DNA of 64,000 nucleotides from Gracilimonas amylolytica. GTDB lineage: Bacteria > Bacteroidota > Rhodothermia > Balneolales > Balneolaceae. Positions 34,653 to 43,452 of the stretch are shown one piece after another (the first letter of the stretch is position 1; every line of letters starts with the position of its first letter). A model generated the notes under the pieces. It made no database searches, had not been told where the DNA came from, and saw nothing but the letters and a program-made list of their open reading frames with translations. The stretch lies in the NCBI RefSeq assembly GCF_002911695.1, contig NZ_PQBS01000040.1, positions 62,001 to 126,000 of the forward strand, given 5' to 3'. Both the position numbers and the translations under genes were made by a program.

Positions 34653-36590
34653 TCAGTTTGATATTGCAATTTTTGATCCAAAGACCGGTTGGTTTTCAAC
34701 GGCATTTTCATGCACAACTACAGATTCAAGATCTAAATGAAACTTCATAATCGGCAGTTGGTATTTTTCTGAAAGACTTTTGATCCGTTTCATGACTTCA
34801 GGTTTAATTCTGCTGTCGGCCATAAGTATCATATCAACCTTTTTAGAACGTATCAGCCGCTCAAGTTTCCAATGCCCTCCAAATATTTTAAACCCATTAA
34901 TCTGTGTACCCTCTTTCTGGTGATCCTCATCTATGAATCCAAGTACATTAAAGGTTGGGCTTTCAAATGCCATGATCTGATCGAGTAATAACTCACCTGA
35001 AGCGTTCGCCCCATAAATAAGTACGTTATTTTCAGCTTTGCTTGTTCGGAAGAATAAATACCGCAGTGTTTTGTGTGAGATCCGGAAACCTAAAACAAAG
35101 GTCAAAAGCAGATAAAAATTCAGTATCAGAAAGGGAACAAAGAAATCCAGCTTGACCTCACTAAGAAAGAAGAAAACCGGGATCAAAGACAGTGTAGAAT
35201 AGGCAACCGCCTTGGTGATCTTAAGCGCATCCCCAAGGCCAATTAAATTGTATGAGTCGTTATAAATTCCAACCATCCACAAAGTGATGAATTGAGCAAT
35301 AGCTGCTACCACTAAAATTATCTGAAACTGAGCGGCGTTAAACCCACTGCTGTTGGTCCACTGTATGGCGAGCAACGATAATGTGAAGGCTGTAATTATA
35401 AAAACCAGATCAAAGAATACTTTTAGACTGGTTCGGTTCAGCCAAAAACGCTCATAGAAAGGCAGAAATATCCCATTGTTAAAAATGTCAATTTCACGAT
35501 ACCTGAGTTTTTTAACCCCTAATAACAGGATAAAAACCGTAATTCCCAGGGCTATTACAGATTTACTGTAAGAGTCGATGACCGTAATACTAAAAGCTGA
35601 CACAGCAAAGAATGCAGAAATAAAGTAAAGAAGAATTACTGTATTACGGTGGGTAAACCCATATGCTAACAGTTGATGGTGGATGTGAGATTTATCCGGG
35701 AGAAACATTTTTTTCAGGCGTCCCTGCATGGCCGTTTTTGCCGTGTCTTTTTCCAAAAAGGTTCCCAAGAACCGTCTAATCATGGCGATCAGGGTATCCG
35801 TAATAGGCAGCCCAAGTACTATGATTGGAAAAAAGATGGAAAAACCTGTTGAAATTTTATTTGAACTTTGAATGGACAAGATTGCCAGTAAGAACCCCAG
35901 AAGCAGGCTGCCTGAGTCCCCTAAAAAAATTCTGGCAGGGTTAAAATTGTACCTTAAAAAACCCACTAAACTACCTGCCAGAATTAAAGCGATATAAGCG
36001 TTGCCAATTTCTCCGGTCAAAGAAGACACGGCAAATATAGAAACGCATGCTATAGTTGATACTCCCGTGGCCAAACCATCCAGTCCATCGATCAGATTAA
36101 TGGCATTCGTGATCCCAATGATCCACAAAACTGTTAATGGATAATCAATGAATTGCACATTCAAGGCATAGGTACTCAACGGGTTCATCACTGAAGAAAT
36201 TTTCACTCCCGCTAAGTAAACCAGAGTTGCAATAACAAATTGAAGGCCAAATTTTAAACCGGGCTTAAGGGGGGTTACATCATCCCAAACCCCCAGTAAA
36301 AATACCAATGTGAGAGCACCTCCGACCAGTAATATTTTTTGATAATGTTCTGAAATATCAACCTGGCCGGTGTCAAATATGGTAAAAGCGAGCACACTGC
36401 TTATTGCAAGTGTCAGAAATATGGCCAGCCCTCCCAAACGAGGAGTGATGTTTTTATGAACTTTCCGTTCATCCGGTTTATCCACTGCACCTATTTTATA
36501 TGCTGCTTTAATTGCAAGCGGGGTTAAAAGTATAGACAGTACCACCGGTACTAAAAAAGCTAATATGAATTGAATGATTTGTATACCCAT
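34653..36590 (-). CDS. WecA/MraY-type glycan-1-phosphate transferase fused to a CapD-like N-terminal module
   Basis: Residues 1 to about 360 are a WecA/TagO-type polyprenyl-phosphate GlcNAc-1-P transferase: VDKPDERKVHKNITPRLGG (substrate loop), NLIDGLDGLA, FLGDSGSLLLGF and a DKSHIHHQLL motif typical of GlcNAc/MurNAc-type family members. Residues about 390-645 add four helices and a Rossmann domain with VLIYGANASGELL, like the N-terminus of CapD/PglF dehydratases, but the SDR catalytic domain is missing. The first half would start repeat-unit synthesis on undecaprenyl phosphate; the second may sense a nucleotide or sugar. The neighbours are spaced 1-8 bp apart. Confidence 0.9.
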   Translation of the reverse strand: MGIQIIQFILAFLVPVVLSILLTPLAIKAAYKIGAVDKPDERKVHKNITPRLGGLAIFLTLAISSVLAFTIFDTGQVDISEHYQKILLVGGALTLVFLLGVWDDVTPLKPGLKFGLQFVIATLVYLAGVKISSVMNPLSTYALNVQFIDYPLTVLWIIGITNAINLIDGLDGLATGVSTIACVSIFAVSSLTGEIGNAYIALILAGSLVGFLRYNFNPARIFLGDSGSLLLGFLLAILSIQSSNKISTGFSIFFPIIVLGLPITDTLIAMIRRFLGTFLEKDTAKTAMQGRLKKMFLPDKSHIHHQLLAYGFTHRNTVILLYFISAFFAVSAFSITVIDSYSKSVIALGITVFILLLGVKKLRYREIDIFNNGIFLPFYERFWLNRTSLKVFFDLVFIITAFTLSLLAIQWTNSSGFNAAQFQIILVVAAIAQFITLWMVGIYNDSYNLIGLGDALKITKAVAYSTLSLIPVFFFLSEVKLDFFVPFLILNFYLLLTFVLGFRISHKTLRYLFFRTSKAENNVLIYGANASGELLLDQIMAFESPTFNVLGFIDEDHQKEGTQINGFKIFGGHWKLERLIRSKKVDMILMADSRIKPEVMKRIKSLSEKYQLPIMKFHLDLESVVVHENAVENQPVFGSKIAISN

Positions 36591-36598
36591 GATGATCT

Positions 36599-37522
36599 TT
36601 AGTTAGTCAAATACCCTATGATTTTGTGTATGTTATCAACCACAAAATTTCCCTTTTTGTGTGATTTTCTTTTGATGAGCTGCCTTTCTGCATTCTGAAA
36701 ACTCAGATTTCTAAAAGCTACATTCTGGTCGGTATATAAATGTGAAACATCAATTGAAATAGGGAGGTCTTCCGGCTGAATTATCTCTCCTTTTTTACTA
36801 TAACAAGCATGTGTAATGGCATTTTTAAGCTGCCTCAGGTTTCCCGGCCATTCATAATTTATGCACTTGTATAATGCCTGATCGGAAATTTGTATTGCTT
36901 CCCCCGTTTCGTTGAAATCAAATGACTTCTGGTGTTGTGCAATAAATAATCCGACCAAAGGGATGATATCCTCCCGATGCTCTCTAAGGGGTGGAATTAG
37001 AATAGAAACGGGGTTCAAAAGCTCACAAATATACGGCCAGACAAGATTATTGGAAGCACCCTTCAACCATTCCTTTTGAACAATAAATATGAAACGGACT
37101 GACTCTATATCACTCTGATCCCTGAACTTTATTAATTTCGAAATCAGGTTAAGCTGCCCGATCGGCTCCAGGTCCGAGAAATTGTCTATAATCAGTGCAA
37201 TTTTGTTAGGTTCGGCATCCTTGTTTAATTCCAATGCCATTTCCTGAAAAACGTTTTCCTGAAGATCTTCTAACTTTAGATGATCAAAGGAAAGATGGGC
37301 CAGGTAGTTGTAGTTTTCACAATCCAACTGGCAAATCAATTTTGCGATCCACTCCTTTCCAGTACCGGCTTCGCCACTAATCACTACATTGGAATTCGTT
37401 TTTGACAGCGTGATGACCTTTTGCAGTATATCTATCATCAGCCTGCTTTCAAGATGCTCCAGAGTTACCTCCACTTCGTTGAGAGGTATTTCCGTTTGAT
37501 TCAGGTTTATCAAAACACTCAT
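36599..37522 (-). CDS. NtrC-like AAA+ protein lacking GAFTGA and DNA-binding domain
   Basis: The 307-residue protein has Walker A GEAGTGKEW and the late AAA+ blocks PPLREHREDIIPLV and WPGNLRQLKNAI of sigma-54 activators. The GAFTGA loop is absent, Walker B is LIIDNFSD (DN instead of DE), the arginine-finger segment FRxDLYYRL is replaced, and no Fis HTH follows; the end is a basic linker and short tail. It cannot activate sigma-54 RNA polymerase in the usual way. Placed inside the exopolysaccharide operon, it could bind and poison or tune the full activator at 31239 (inference). Confidence 0.85.
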   Translation of the reverse strand: MSVLINLNQTEIPLNEVEVTLEHLESRLMIDILQKVITLSKTNSNVVISGEAGTGKEWIAKLICQLDCENYNYLAHLSFDHLKLEDLQENVFQEMALELNKDAEPNKIALIIDNFSDLEPIGQLNLISKLIKFRDQSDIESVRFIFIVQKEWLKGASNNLVWPYICELLNPVSILIPPLREHREDIIPLVGLFIAQHQKSFDFNETGEAIQISDQALYKCINYEWPGNLRQLKNAITHACYSKKGEIIQPEDLPISIDVSHLYTDQNVAFRNLSFQNAERQLIKRKSHKKGNFVVDNIHKIIGYLTN

Positions 37523-37530
37523 AATTTCAC

Positions 37531-38496
37531 CTATAATTTTAGGCTAAAGCCAAATTGATGAACTCTGTTATAGAAATTATTTCCGGGCGCAACCGCATAG
37601 TTGAACTCTAATCCCGAAACATTAAACCCTAACCCAAATGTTAAGCCTGATTCACTTTCTCCTAACAAATAATCTTCTGCGCCATTGAGGTAGCCCAATC
37701 TAAAAAGAAGATTATCCGTCAGGACGAATTCCCCGGCAAAGCGGTAGTAGATCTCCTGTACATTGATCTTTGTTTCTGTTGATGCATACAAACCGAGTTT
37801 CTTTCTTTTACCTCTTTCAGGAAAATATAAACTGGCTCCGTACTCAAGACTTTGTTCTATGTTTTTATCGGTTAACCGTGTATTTCCATTTCCAAAGTGA
37901 TTGTACCCCAACCCATACCCCATATTTTTAAACTGTAATGAATAACTAAGGTTATTCGATGGTGTATAAATTACACCCACACTCCCATTTACGTGCTCTC
38001 TTGCAACAAAATCATTCCAGGCAGTATAGGCGTACCCTGAAACTCCTATACTGAATACCGGAGCTAATAAGTATGAATAGGAAAGATTTAGCTGGATCCT
38101 GTTTATCTCAGGTTGTAAAACATCTATCCCTCCCAAAGGATTGACCTCATTAAAACCTGATGATAGGTACTGTAATCCAACCCCGAAAGAACTCTTGTTT
38201 ACTTTGAAATTTTTCACACCTATCCCTAAAGCATAAATATTCGTGGTCCACGAATGATAAGACTGTTGATAGATGGAAGTCTTGTTTCTGAAAGATAAAG
38301 AGGCCGGATTTGCAAATGTCTCTGACAGGACCGAGATATCAGAGGATGTGGCATGTGCCAGAGCCAGGTCGCGGGGGCCTGTATCTAAGGTTCCAACTAA
38401 CTTGCCATAAGAAAACTGAGCCTGAACCGGACTCAGCCCCGATGCAGTCGCGTAACATAGTATGAAGCTGACAATGTAGAAGGTGAATCTTTTCAT
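37531..38496 (-). CDS. PorV/PorQ-like outer-membrane beta-barrel protein
   Basis: The 321-residue protein has a signal peptide ending in VQAQ and a barrel with the start GPRDLALAHATSSDISVLSETFANPASL, which resembles the (G)xRxxAxGxA...NPAxL pattern of PorV/PorQ (FadL-like) proteins common in Bacteroidota. It ends with Leu after an aromatic-rich strand (FGFSLKL). The ATG at 38496 has AAAGGT at good spacing; an ATG at 38514 is an alternative. It sits between the export lipoprotein and an AAA+ gene, so it may form or assist the outer-membrane route of the polysaccharide. Confidence 0.8.
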   Translation of the reverse strand: MKRFTFYIVSFILCYATASGLSPVQAQFSYGKLVGTLDTGPRDLALAHATSSDISVLSETFANPASLSFRNKTSIYQQSYHSWTTNIYALGIGVKNFKVNKSSFGVGLQYLSSGFNEVNPLGGIDVLQPEINRIQLNLSYSYLLAPVFSIGVSGYAYTAWNDFVAREHVNGSVGVIYTPSNNLSYSLQFKNMGYGLGYNHFGNGNTRLTDKNIEQSLEYGASLYFPERGKRKKLGLYASTETKINVQEIYYRFAGEFVLTDNLLFRLGYLNGAEDYLLGESESGLTFGLGFNVSGLEFNYAVAPGNNFYNRVHQFGFSLKL

Positions 38497-38515
38497 GGTA
38501 GAACCTTTTTTCATA

Positions 38516-39238
38516 CTAATTCACCGCTCTAAAAAGTCCGAATACAAGTACTGCGTCTCTCAGGAATCCGGAAAATTCTCTTACAAAATTCTCTTCTCTT
38601 GGTATATATACGATATCACCCGGTCCTATTTTGATCTCGTGATTGAGTAAGCCCTGCTCCAGGTACTCATTTAGATCTATAGTTGAGTAACGTGGACTTG
38701 AATTCCGCCTGTAAACTTTAACATATCTTAGATCGGCATCCGTGGTTGGCCCACCGGCCATGGTCAATAATTCAAATAATGAGATCTCACTTACTACCGG
38801 AAAATTCTGTGCTCTTGAAACCGCCCCAAAAACCGAAATTATATTATCTCGTTTTGATACCAACGTAATTGTGAGTCTTATTTCGTCAGCAATATATTTT
38901 GATAATCTTTCTGTCAACTCACGATCAAGCTCCTCTTTTGTTTTGCCGGCCACTACAACTTCACCGATCAAAGGCATAGCGATAGTACCATTACTTGTTA
39001 CTGTGGTTCGGGTATTGAAATCCTCATTTTGCCAAACCAATATTTCGATCTCATCCCCATAGCTGATCTCATTCGGTGAGTAAGCAGACTGCCCTTCAAT
39101 AGACATGGCTGCTTCGCTGCTAATATTTTCTTCAGAAATATTCCTGGAAGATCCACACCCCGTCAGGGTTAAACCAACTACAATAGTAGCTGAAATAGTG
39201 AGTAAAAGCGCCTTTGGTGTAATTTTTCTATTCATCAA
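38516..39238 (-). CDS. Polysaccharide export lipoprotein (Wza/OtnA-like)
   Basis: The 240-residue protein has a lipoprotein signal (LTLTGC), a Poly_export domain (YSPNEISYGDEIEILVW...GTIAMPLIGEV) and one SLBB domain (ISVFGAVSRAQNFPV...LLTMAGGPTTDADL). It ends with a hydrophobic helix (LRDAVLVFGLFRAV) that could insert in the outer membrane. Such proteins form the octameric outer-membrane channel for capsule or exopolysaccharide. It is the first gene of the leftward operon and faces the chain-length gene wzz across 346 bp. Confidence 0.93.
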   Translation of the reverse strand: MMNRKITPKALLLTISATIVVGLTLTGCGSSRNISEENISSEAAMSIEGQSAYSPNEISYGDEIEILVWQNEDFNTRTTVTSNGTIAMPLIGEVVVAGKTKEELDRELTERLSKYIADEIRLTITLVSKRDNIISVFGAVSRAQNFPVVSEISLFELLTMAGGPTTDADLRYVKVYRRNSSPRYSTIDLNEYLEQGLLNHEIKIGPGDIVYIPREENFVREFSGFLRDAVLVFGLFRAVN

Positions 39239-39584
39239 AACGATTTTTTAAAGTTTTGATGTACCTATTTCAATAAATGTGCCACAACTCACTTTCCTCA
39301 AAAATAAATTTATAAAACACCCTTAGAAGCTCTTTAAAGGTGAATAAATTTTCTCCTCATGTACAGAATAGGAAACAGGTGGGAAAATTTTACACACCCA
39401 ATTTTATCGTGTGTAAATTTTACTTACCTCCCGTTTTCATTACTCGCTCACCCTAATTTCATTTTGCCAATAGACCTGAAAAATACCCCACTAAGACCCT
39501 TTAAAAGCCGTTTTTAGTCATTACAAATATTAAGAATTCTTAACAATTGAAGAGTTCGTTAAAACGGCACGGCAATTGTAATTA
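39239..39584. other. 346-bp divergent promoter region of the exopolysaccharide operons
   Basis: No gene is visible. It contains a sigma-54-like element directed left (39269-39284), a 9-bp inverted repeat TTTACACAC/GTGTGTAAA with an 11-nt spacer (39389-39417), and a 14-bp perfect palindrome TTAAGAATTCTTAA (39530-39543) about 40 bp before the wzz start. The stretch is AT-rich. Confidence 0.6.
39269..39284 (-). promoter_or_regulatory. Candidate sigma-54 promoter for the leftward operon
   Basis: The minus strand reads TGGCAC-N5-TTGAA, against the consensus TGGCAC-N5-TTGCA. The –24 block is perfect; the –12 GC is GA, a serious mismatch. The distance to the ATG at 39238 (about 31 bp) is suitable. 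Confidence 0.35.
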
Positions 39585-40976
39585 ATGATTCCAAACCAAA
39601 ACAGGTCAACTTTTAAACTCGACGAAACCGAACATATGGGGCAAATTGATACCGTCATAGACACCTTAAAAGACATACTCAGGAGAAGGAAATGGTTGCT
39701 GATCCTTATACCTATTATTATGTGTCTGCTTGGAGGAACCGCAGCCTATCTGATACCTGCCAAGTATCACTCTTCTACATCTATTCTTGTACAAAAAGAG
39801 GAAACCCTTAACCCGCTTATCCTTTATGAAATGGCGGTCAATATGGCTTCAGAAGATCGCCTGAAATCGTTTAACAAGATCGTATTCAGCCGAACCACAG
39901 TGGAAACACTCATAGACTCCCTGAATCTCGATCGTGACATCAAGAATAATGTAGAACGCCAAAAGCTGATCGAGAAAGTGAAGAAAAACATCAATACGAA
40001 TTTCACTGGATCCGATTCATTCGAAATTATCTATTACGACTCTGACCCCTACCGTGCTCAAAAAGGTGTTGATATCATTGCCAACCATTTTATAAAAACA
40101 CGTCTGAGTTTAGAAAATCAGCGTAATGAGCAGACCGTTGTTTTCTTTGAAGACAAACTGGAAGAACTTGAAAAAGAAGTGGAGGTCAGGCGATCCAATA
40201 TTCTTGATATATCCAGACAGCGCCTTCAAGACACACCTAATGATAACACATCCCTGCGCATTCAGATGCAGAATCTTGACCGGGAAATTGCAGGTCTGGA
40301 AGAAGAGATCAACAATATGGAGCGGATCCAGAATAGTCTGGACAATATAAACATCTCCCGTATCTCACCGGCCCAGATCGAGGATCTTTACTCCTTAACC
40401 CTGATGAATTTTCCGTACTCAGGCGAACTAAGATCTGTATTGAGGGAATACGATGCCCAAAAACAATCGTTCACGGCAGAACACCCAAGTATCAAACGAT
40501 TACTCAATCAGATCAAAGACCTGAGCTCCAGAATGCCTCCTGCGGTTCAGACAGAGATAGACCTGAAGAAACTCAAGATACAGGACCTTACCGAACAGCG
40601 GGAATTGATACTCGCCAATATAGAGGAAACAGTAGTGGCTCAGAGAATGGATGAGGGTACCGAAAGTGACTACGGTATTTACAGAAAACTGTATGACGAG
40701 ATGAAGGTAAAACTTGAACAAGCTAAGACCACCAGGGACCTTGGTCGCAAGGCTGCCGATCAGTTTGTGGTCATCGACCCTCCATTTTTTCCTGAGAAAC
40801 CATCCTCACCAAACAGGTTACTCATCATTATTGGCAGCCTGTTCGTCGGCTTATTTGTAGCCGCATTTACAGTTGTGGTAGCCGAAGTACTGGATAATAC
40901 CATCAGAAGTGAGGTAGATGTAATGACTTATAACAAACCGATAATCGCATTTATATCAGACGGTAAATCATACTAA
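39585..40976 (+). CDS. Wzz-type chain-length determinant / co-polymerase protein
   Basis: The 463-residue protein has an N-terminal membrane helix (WLLILIPIIMCLLGGTAAYLI), a long periplasmic coiled-coil region and a second helix near residue 410 after the proline-rich block FFPEKPSSPNR typical of Wzz. It sets the chain length of the exported polysaccharide. It lacks the cytoplasmic kinase domain, which is encoded by the next gene, as in Gram-positive CpsC/CpsD pairs. It is the first gene of the rightward operon; an internal ATG at 39636 could also serve as start. Confidence 0.92.
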   Translation: MIPNQNRSTFKLDETEHMGQIDTVIDTLKDILRRRKWLLILIPIIMCLLGGTAAYLIPAKYHSSTSILVQKEETLNPLILYEMAVNMASEDRLKSFNKIVFSRTTVETLIDSLNLDRDIKNNVERQKLIEKVKKNINTNFTGSDSFEIIYYDSDPYRAQKGVDIIANHFIKTRLSLENQRNEQTVVFFEDKLEELEKEVEVRRSNILDISRQRLQDTPNDNTSLRIQMQNLDREIAGLEEEINNMERIQNSLDNINISRISPAQIEDLYSLTLMNFPYSGELRSVLREYDAQKQSFTAEHPSIKRLLNQIKDLSSRMPPAVQTEIDLKKLKIQDLTEQRELILANIEETVVAQRMDEGTESDYGIYRKLYDEMKVKLEQAKTTRDLGRKAADQFVVIDPPFFPEKPSSPNRLLIIIGSLFVGLFVAAFTVVVAEVLDNTIRSEVDVMTYNKPIIAFISDGKSY

Positions 40977-40978
40977 TT

Positions 40979-41701
40979 ATGGATCAGATCAAAGAAGAAT
41001 TAAGAGTAGAACAGCTACCCAGTAAATCAAACAATTCGATCTGGAAGCCGGATCAAAGCCTGATGCCGATCGTGGTATCAGAGACCCGTTCAAATTTCAT
41101 CGATCCAAAGGTAGTTCATCAGAAGTACTATAACAGTTTCAATTACTCCAAACTTCCTCAGGAGTATAAGAAGATGAATTTATCGCTCGGTGTAACGAGT
41201 GCCCGAAGTGGAGAAGGTAAAACACACATTGCGGCTAATCTCGCTACATCATTTGCTGTGGGTTATAAAAAGAAAACAGTGCTCGTGGATCTGAATATCA
41301 AGAATCCCTCTATACATAAGATCTTTGACATCGATCCAAATCCCGGACTTACACATACCTTAAAAAACCGTGAAATTCAGCTGACGCAATCGATGCACGA
41401 TCAGCTTTACTTATTACCTATCGGTGATGTGAATGATTATTCACTTGGATTAAGTGACATCCTTGCTATCCGTGATCTCATTTGCACCCTTGAGGAGCAG
41501 TTTGATTTCATCGTGGTGGATATGTCTCCCATTCTGCCCATCACTGAATTCCCTGTTCTGTTCGCCAACGAAGTGGATGGCCTTATCACAGTAGTTGATT
41601 CAAAAACTACAAAGCAATCTGATATGAAAGAGATCTTCCGCCATATCAATGAAGATCAGATCACCGGATTTGTCTTTAACCGCATGGAGCCGCAATCATG
41701 A
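40979..41701 (+). CDS. CpsD/BY-kinase-like P-loop ATPase
   Basis: The 240-residue cytoplasmic protein carries Walker A SARSGEGKTHIA, a modified Walker A' (VLVDLNIKNPSIH) and Walker B (FDFIVVDMSP), the signature of bacterial tyrosine kinases that pair with Wzz. The C-terminus ends in FNRMEPQS without the usual Tyr-rich cluster, so autophosphorylation may be missing and the protein may act as an ATPase switch only. It starts 2 bp after wzz and overlaps the next start by ATGA. Confidence 0.88.
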   Translation: MDQIKEELRVEQLPSKSNNSIWKPDQSLMPIVVSETRSNFIDPKVVHQKYYNSFNYSKLPQEYKKMNLSLGVTSARSGEGKTHIAANLATSFAVGYKKKTVLVDLNIKNPSIHKIFDIDPNPGLTHTLKNREIQLTQSMHDQLYLLPIGDVNDYSLGLSDILAIRDLICTLEEQFDFIVVDMSPILPITEFPVLFANEVDGLITVVDSKTTKQSDMKEIFRHINEDQITGFVFNRMEPQS

Positions 41702-41880
41702 CCATCCTGCTGGGAATCATAGCTTTTCATTTTTGTGTGCTTTTCAGTGCACGGTTTTTCAGAAAACGCTCGGTTCAAACCATTTTCTGGGTGTTTTTCT
41801 TTTCGCTTATGATCACCCTATGGGTCGTTTTCGGCATGTTTACAATGGAAATGCCTGATACACCGGACAGATTTTATTAA
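41698..41880 (+). CDS. Small membrane protein of the exopolysaccharide operon
   Basis: This 60-residue protein has two hydrophobic helices (ILLGIIAFHFCVLFSA and FWVFFFSLMITLWVVFGMF) linked by a basic FRKRS turn and ends in a short polar tail. Its ATG overlaps the upstream stop (ATGA) and its TAA lies 3 bp before the next ATG, which strongly supports a real gene. No known family is recognised. It may be a small partner of the Wzz/Wzy polymerase. Confidence 0.7.
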   Translation: MTILLGIIAFHFCVLFSARFFRKRSVQTIFWVFFFSLMITLWVVFGMFTMEMPDTPDRFY

Positions 41881-41883
41881 TTC

Positions 41884-43452
41884 ATGGATACCATCCGAAA
41901 CATATTAACCCTTAATCCCGGCAGGTCACTTTTCTTTGAACCGTTAGGTCTCAACAGAAATAATGCCCCGGCTGTGCTTATTCCAATCTTTGGGTTCTTG
42001 TTGGTGTTTGGCATGCTTATGCTGACTGAAGGAAGCGTAGCTGCTGCTTTTTTCACCTTTTTGATCTTTGCCCTTGTTCTGGTCACCATTTATAAGGTTG
42101 AGTATAGTTTTTATGTGCTCATATTTCTGGTACTGTTCTTTGACCAGTTTGGGATACCCGGTTTCGAACCATTTACCTATACAACCGACTACTTCAAAAA
42201 TTTAAAAGAGAATCGTTACCTCCCTTATTCTTCTGCCGGTGTATTCAATCCCATTGAGCTGCACTTTATCCTGATGGCACTGGTGTGGTTCTTCACCCTT
42301 CCGATCAAAAAAGAGTACAAATTTCAGCCGATTCCGGTCTGGGGGTCTTTTTCCCTGTTTTTAATCACTTTCAACTATGCGTTTGTAAGTGGCATCAGAA
42401 CCGGAGAATTTTTAGTGGCACTCTGGGAAGTACGAGCCCTGTTTTATCTCTGTTTTCTTTTCCTGTTTGTTCCACAGATCATTCAGACCAAGAAGCAGAT
42501 CAACATCTTACTATGGATCAGTGTAGCAGCCATTACCCTAAAGGCACTGCAAGCCATTCACCGATATATGATCCTCGGCTTTTCAACCGCCGGTTTTGAA
42601 ACCCTGACCAATCATGAAGATCCTGTCTTCACATCCACCATCTTCATACTCGCTCTTGGTTGCTTTGTATTTGGGGTGAAGGGTAAACAAAAATGGTGGT
42701 TACTGCTGTTATGTATTCCCCTGGCATTCGGATTTTATGTTGGTTTGCGCCGGGCCGCTTACGCAGGTCTGATCATTTCTATTGCCGCCTTTTTTGTTCT
42801 GCTACCAATGCTCGAGCAGCGGTTCCTGATCAAACGTAGCATTCCCTATTTACTCTTGCTGCTCGTGTACGTAGGTGTTTTCTGGAATTATCCAAACACG
42901 AGCTTTTCCGGACCTGTTAATCTCATCAAAAGCGGTATTGTTGAACCGGATAAGGAAACCAATACGCAGGACTATTACTCAAACCTGTATCGGGATTTTG
43001 AGGACTACAACCTGGCCGTTACCGTACAAAGAAGTCCCGTTTTAGGCATTGGTTTCGGGAATAAATACGATATGCCATTAAAACTGGCGAACATCTCATT
43101 TCCACTTCGGGACTACATTCCACACAATGAGATTTTCTGGTACCTGGTAAAAACAGGATCTGTAGGATTCCTCATGTTTTGGATCTTCTTTAACGCATTC
43201 GCCTTTAAGGGCGCCAGCACACTGCACCGGCTCAAAGATCCATTTGCTAAAGCTGTTTGTGCCATGATCACCATCGCCGTGATCAATCAAATGGTGGTTT
43301 CCTACTTCGATCTGCAGCTCACCTACTATCGAAACATGATCTATCTAGGTACGCTCATGGGGTTACTGCCCACACTAATAGCTATTGCAAACAAAGAAGA
43401 GGAAGAACAACATGAAACCGAACAATCAAACAATGAGGACGAAGATGTATAA
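41884..43452 (+). CDS. Wzy/O-antigen-ligase-like polymerase
   Basis: The 522-residue protein has about 12 membrane helices and a large periplasmic loop between residues about 335 and 415 that contains VLGIGFGN and PHNEIFWYLVKTG, the Wzy_C-like conserved segment (PHNxxL-type). Such proteins polymerise or ligate lipid-linked repeat units in the periplasm. The C-terminus is acidic and Glu/Asn-rich and overlaps the next gene by 8 bp. Confidence 0.88.
   Translation: MDTIRNILTLNPGRSLFFEPLGLNRNNAPAVLIPIFGFLLVFGMLMLTEGSVAAAFFTFLIFALVLVTIYKVEYSFYVLIFLVLFFDQFGIPGFEPFTYTTDYFKNLKENRYLPYSSAGVFNPIELHFILMALVWFFTLPIKKEYKFQPIPVWGSFSLFLITFNYAFVSGIRTGEFLVALWEVRALFYLCFLFLFVPQIIQTKKQINILLWISVAAITLKALQAIHRYMILGFSTAGFETLTNHEDPVFTSTIFILALGCFVFGVKGKQKWWLLLLCIPLAFGFYVGLRRAAYAGLIISIAAFFVLLPMLEQRFLIKRSIPYLLLLLVYVGVFWNYPNTSFSGPVNLIKSGIVEPDKETNTQDYYSNLYRDFEDYNLAVTVQRSPVLGIGFGNKYDMPLKLANISFPLRDYIPHNEIFWYLVKTGSVGFLMFWIFFNAFAFKGASTLHRLKDPFAKAVCAMITIAVINQMVVSYFDLQLTYYRNMIYLGTLMGLLPTLIAIANKEEEEQHETEQSNNEDEDV

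Noticed and set aside
39565-39580. CGGCAC-N5-TTGTA resembling a sigma-54 promoter for wzz
   Set aside because: It ends only 5 bp before the wzz ATG, so transcription would begin inside the gene; the –12 GC is also missing.
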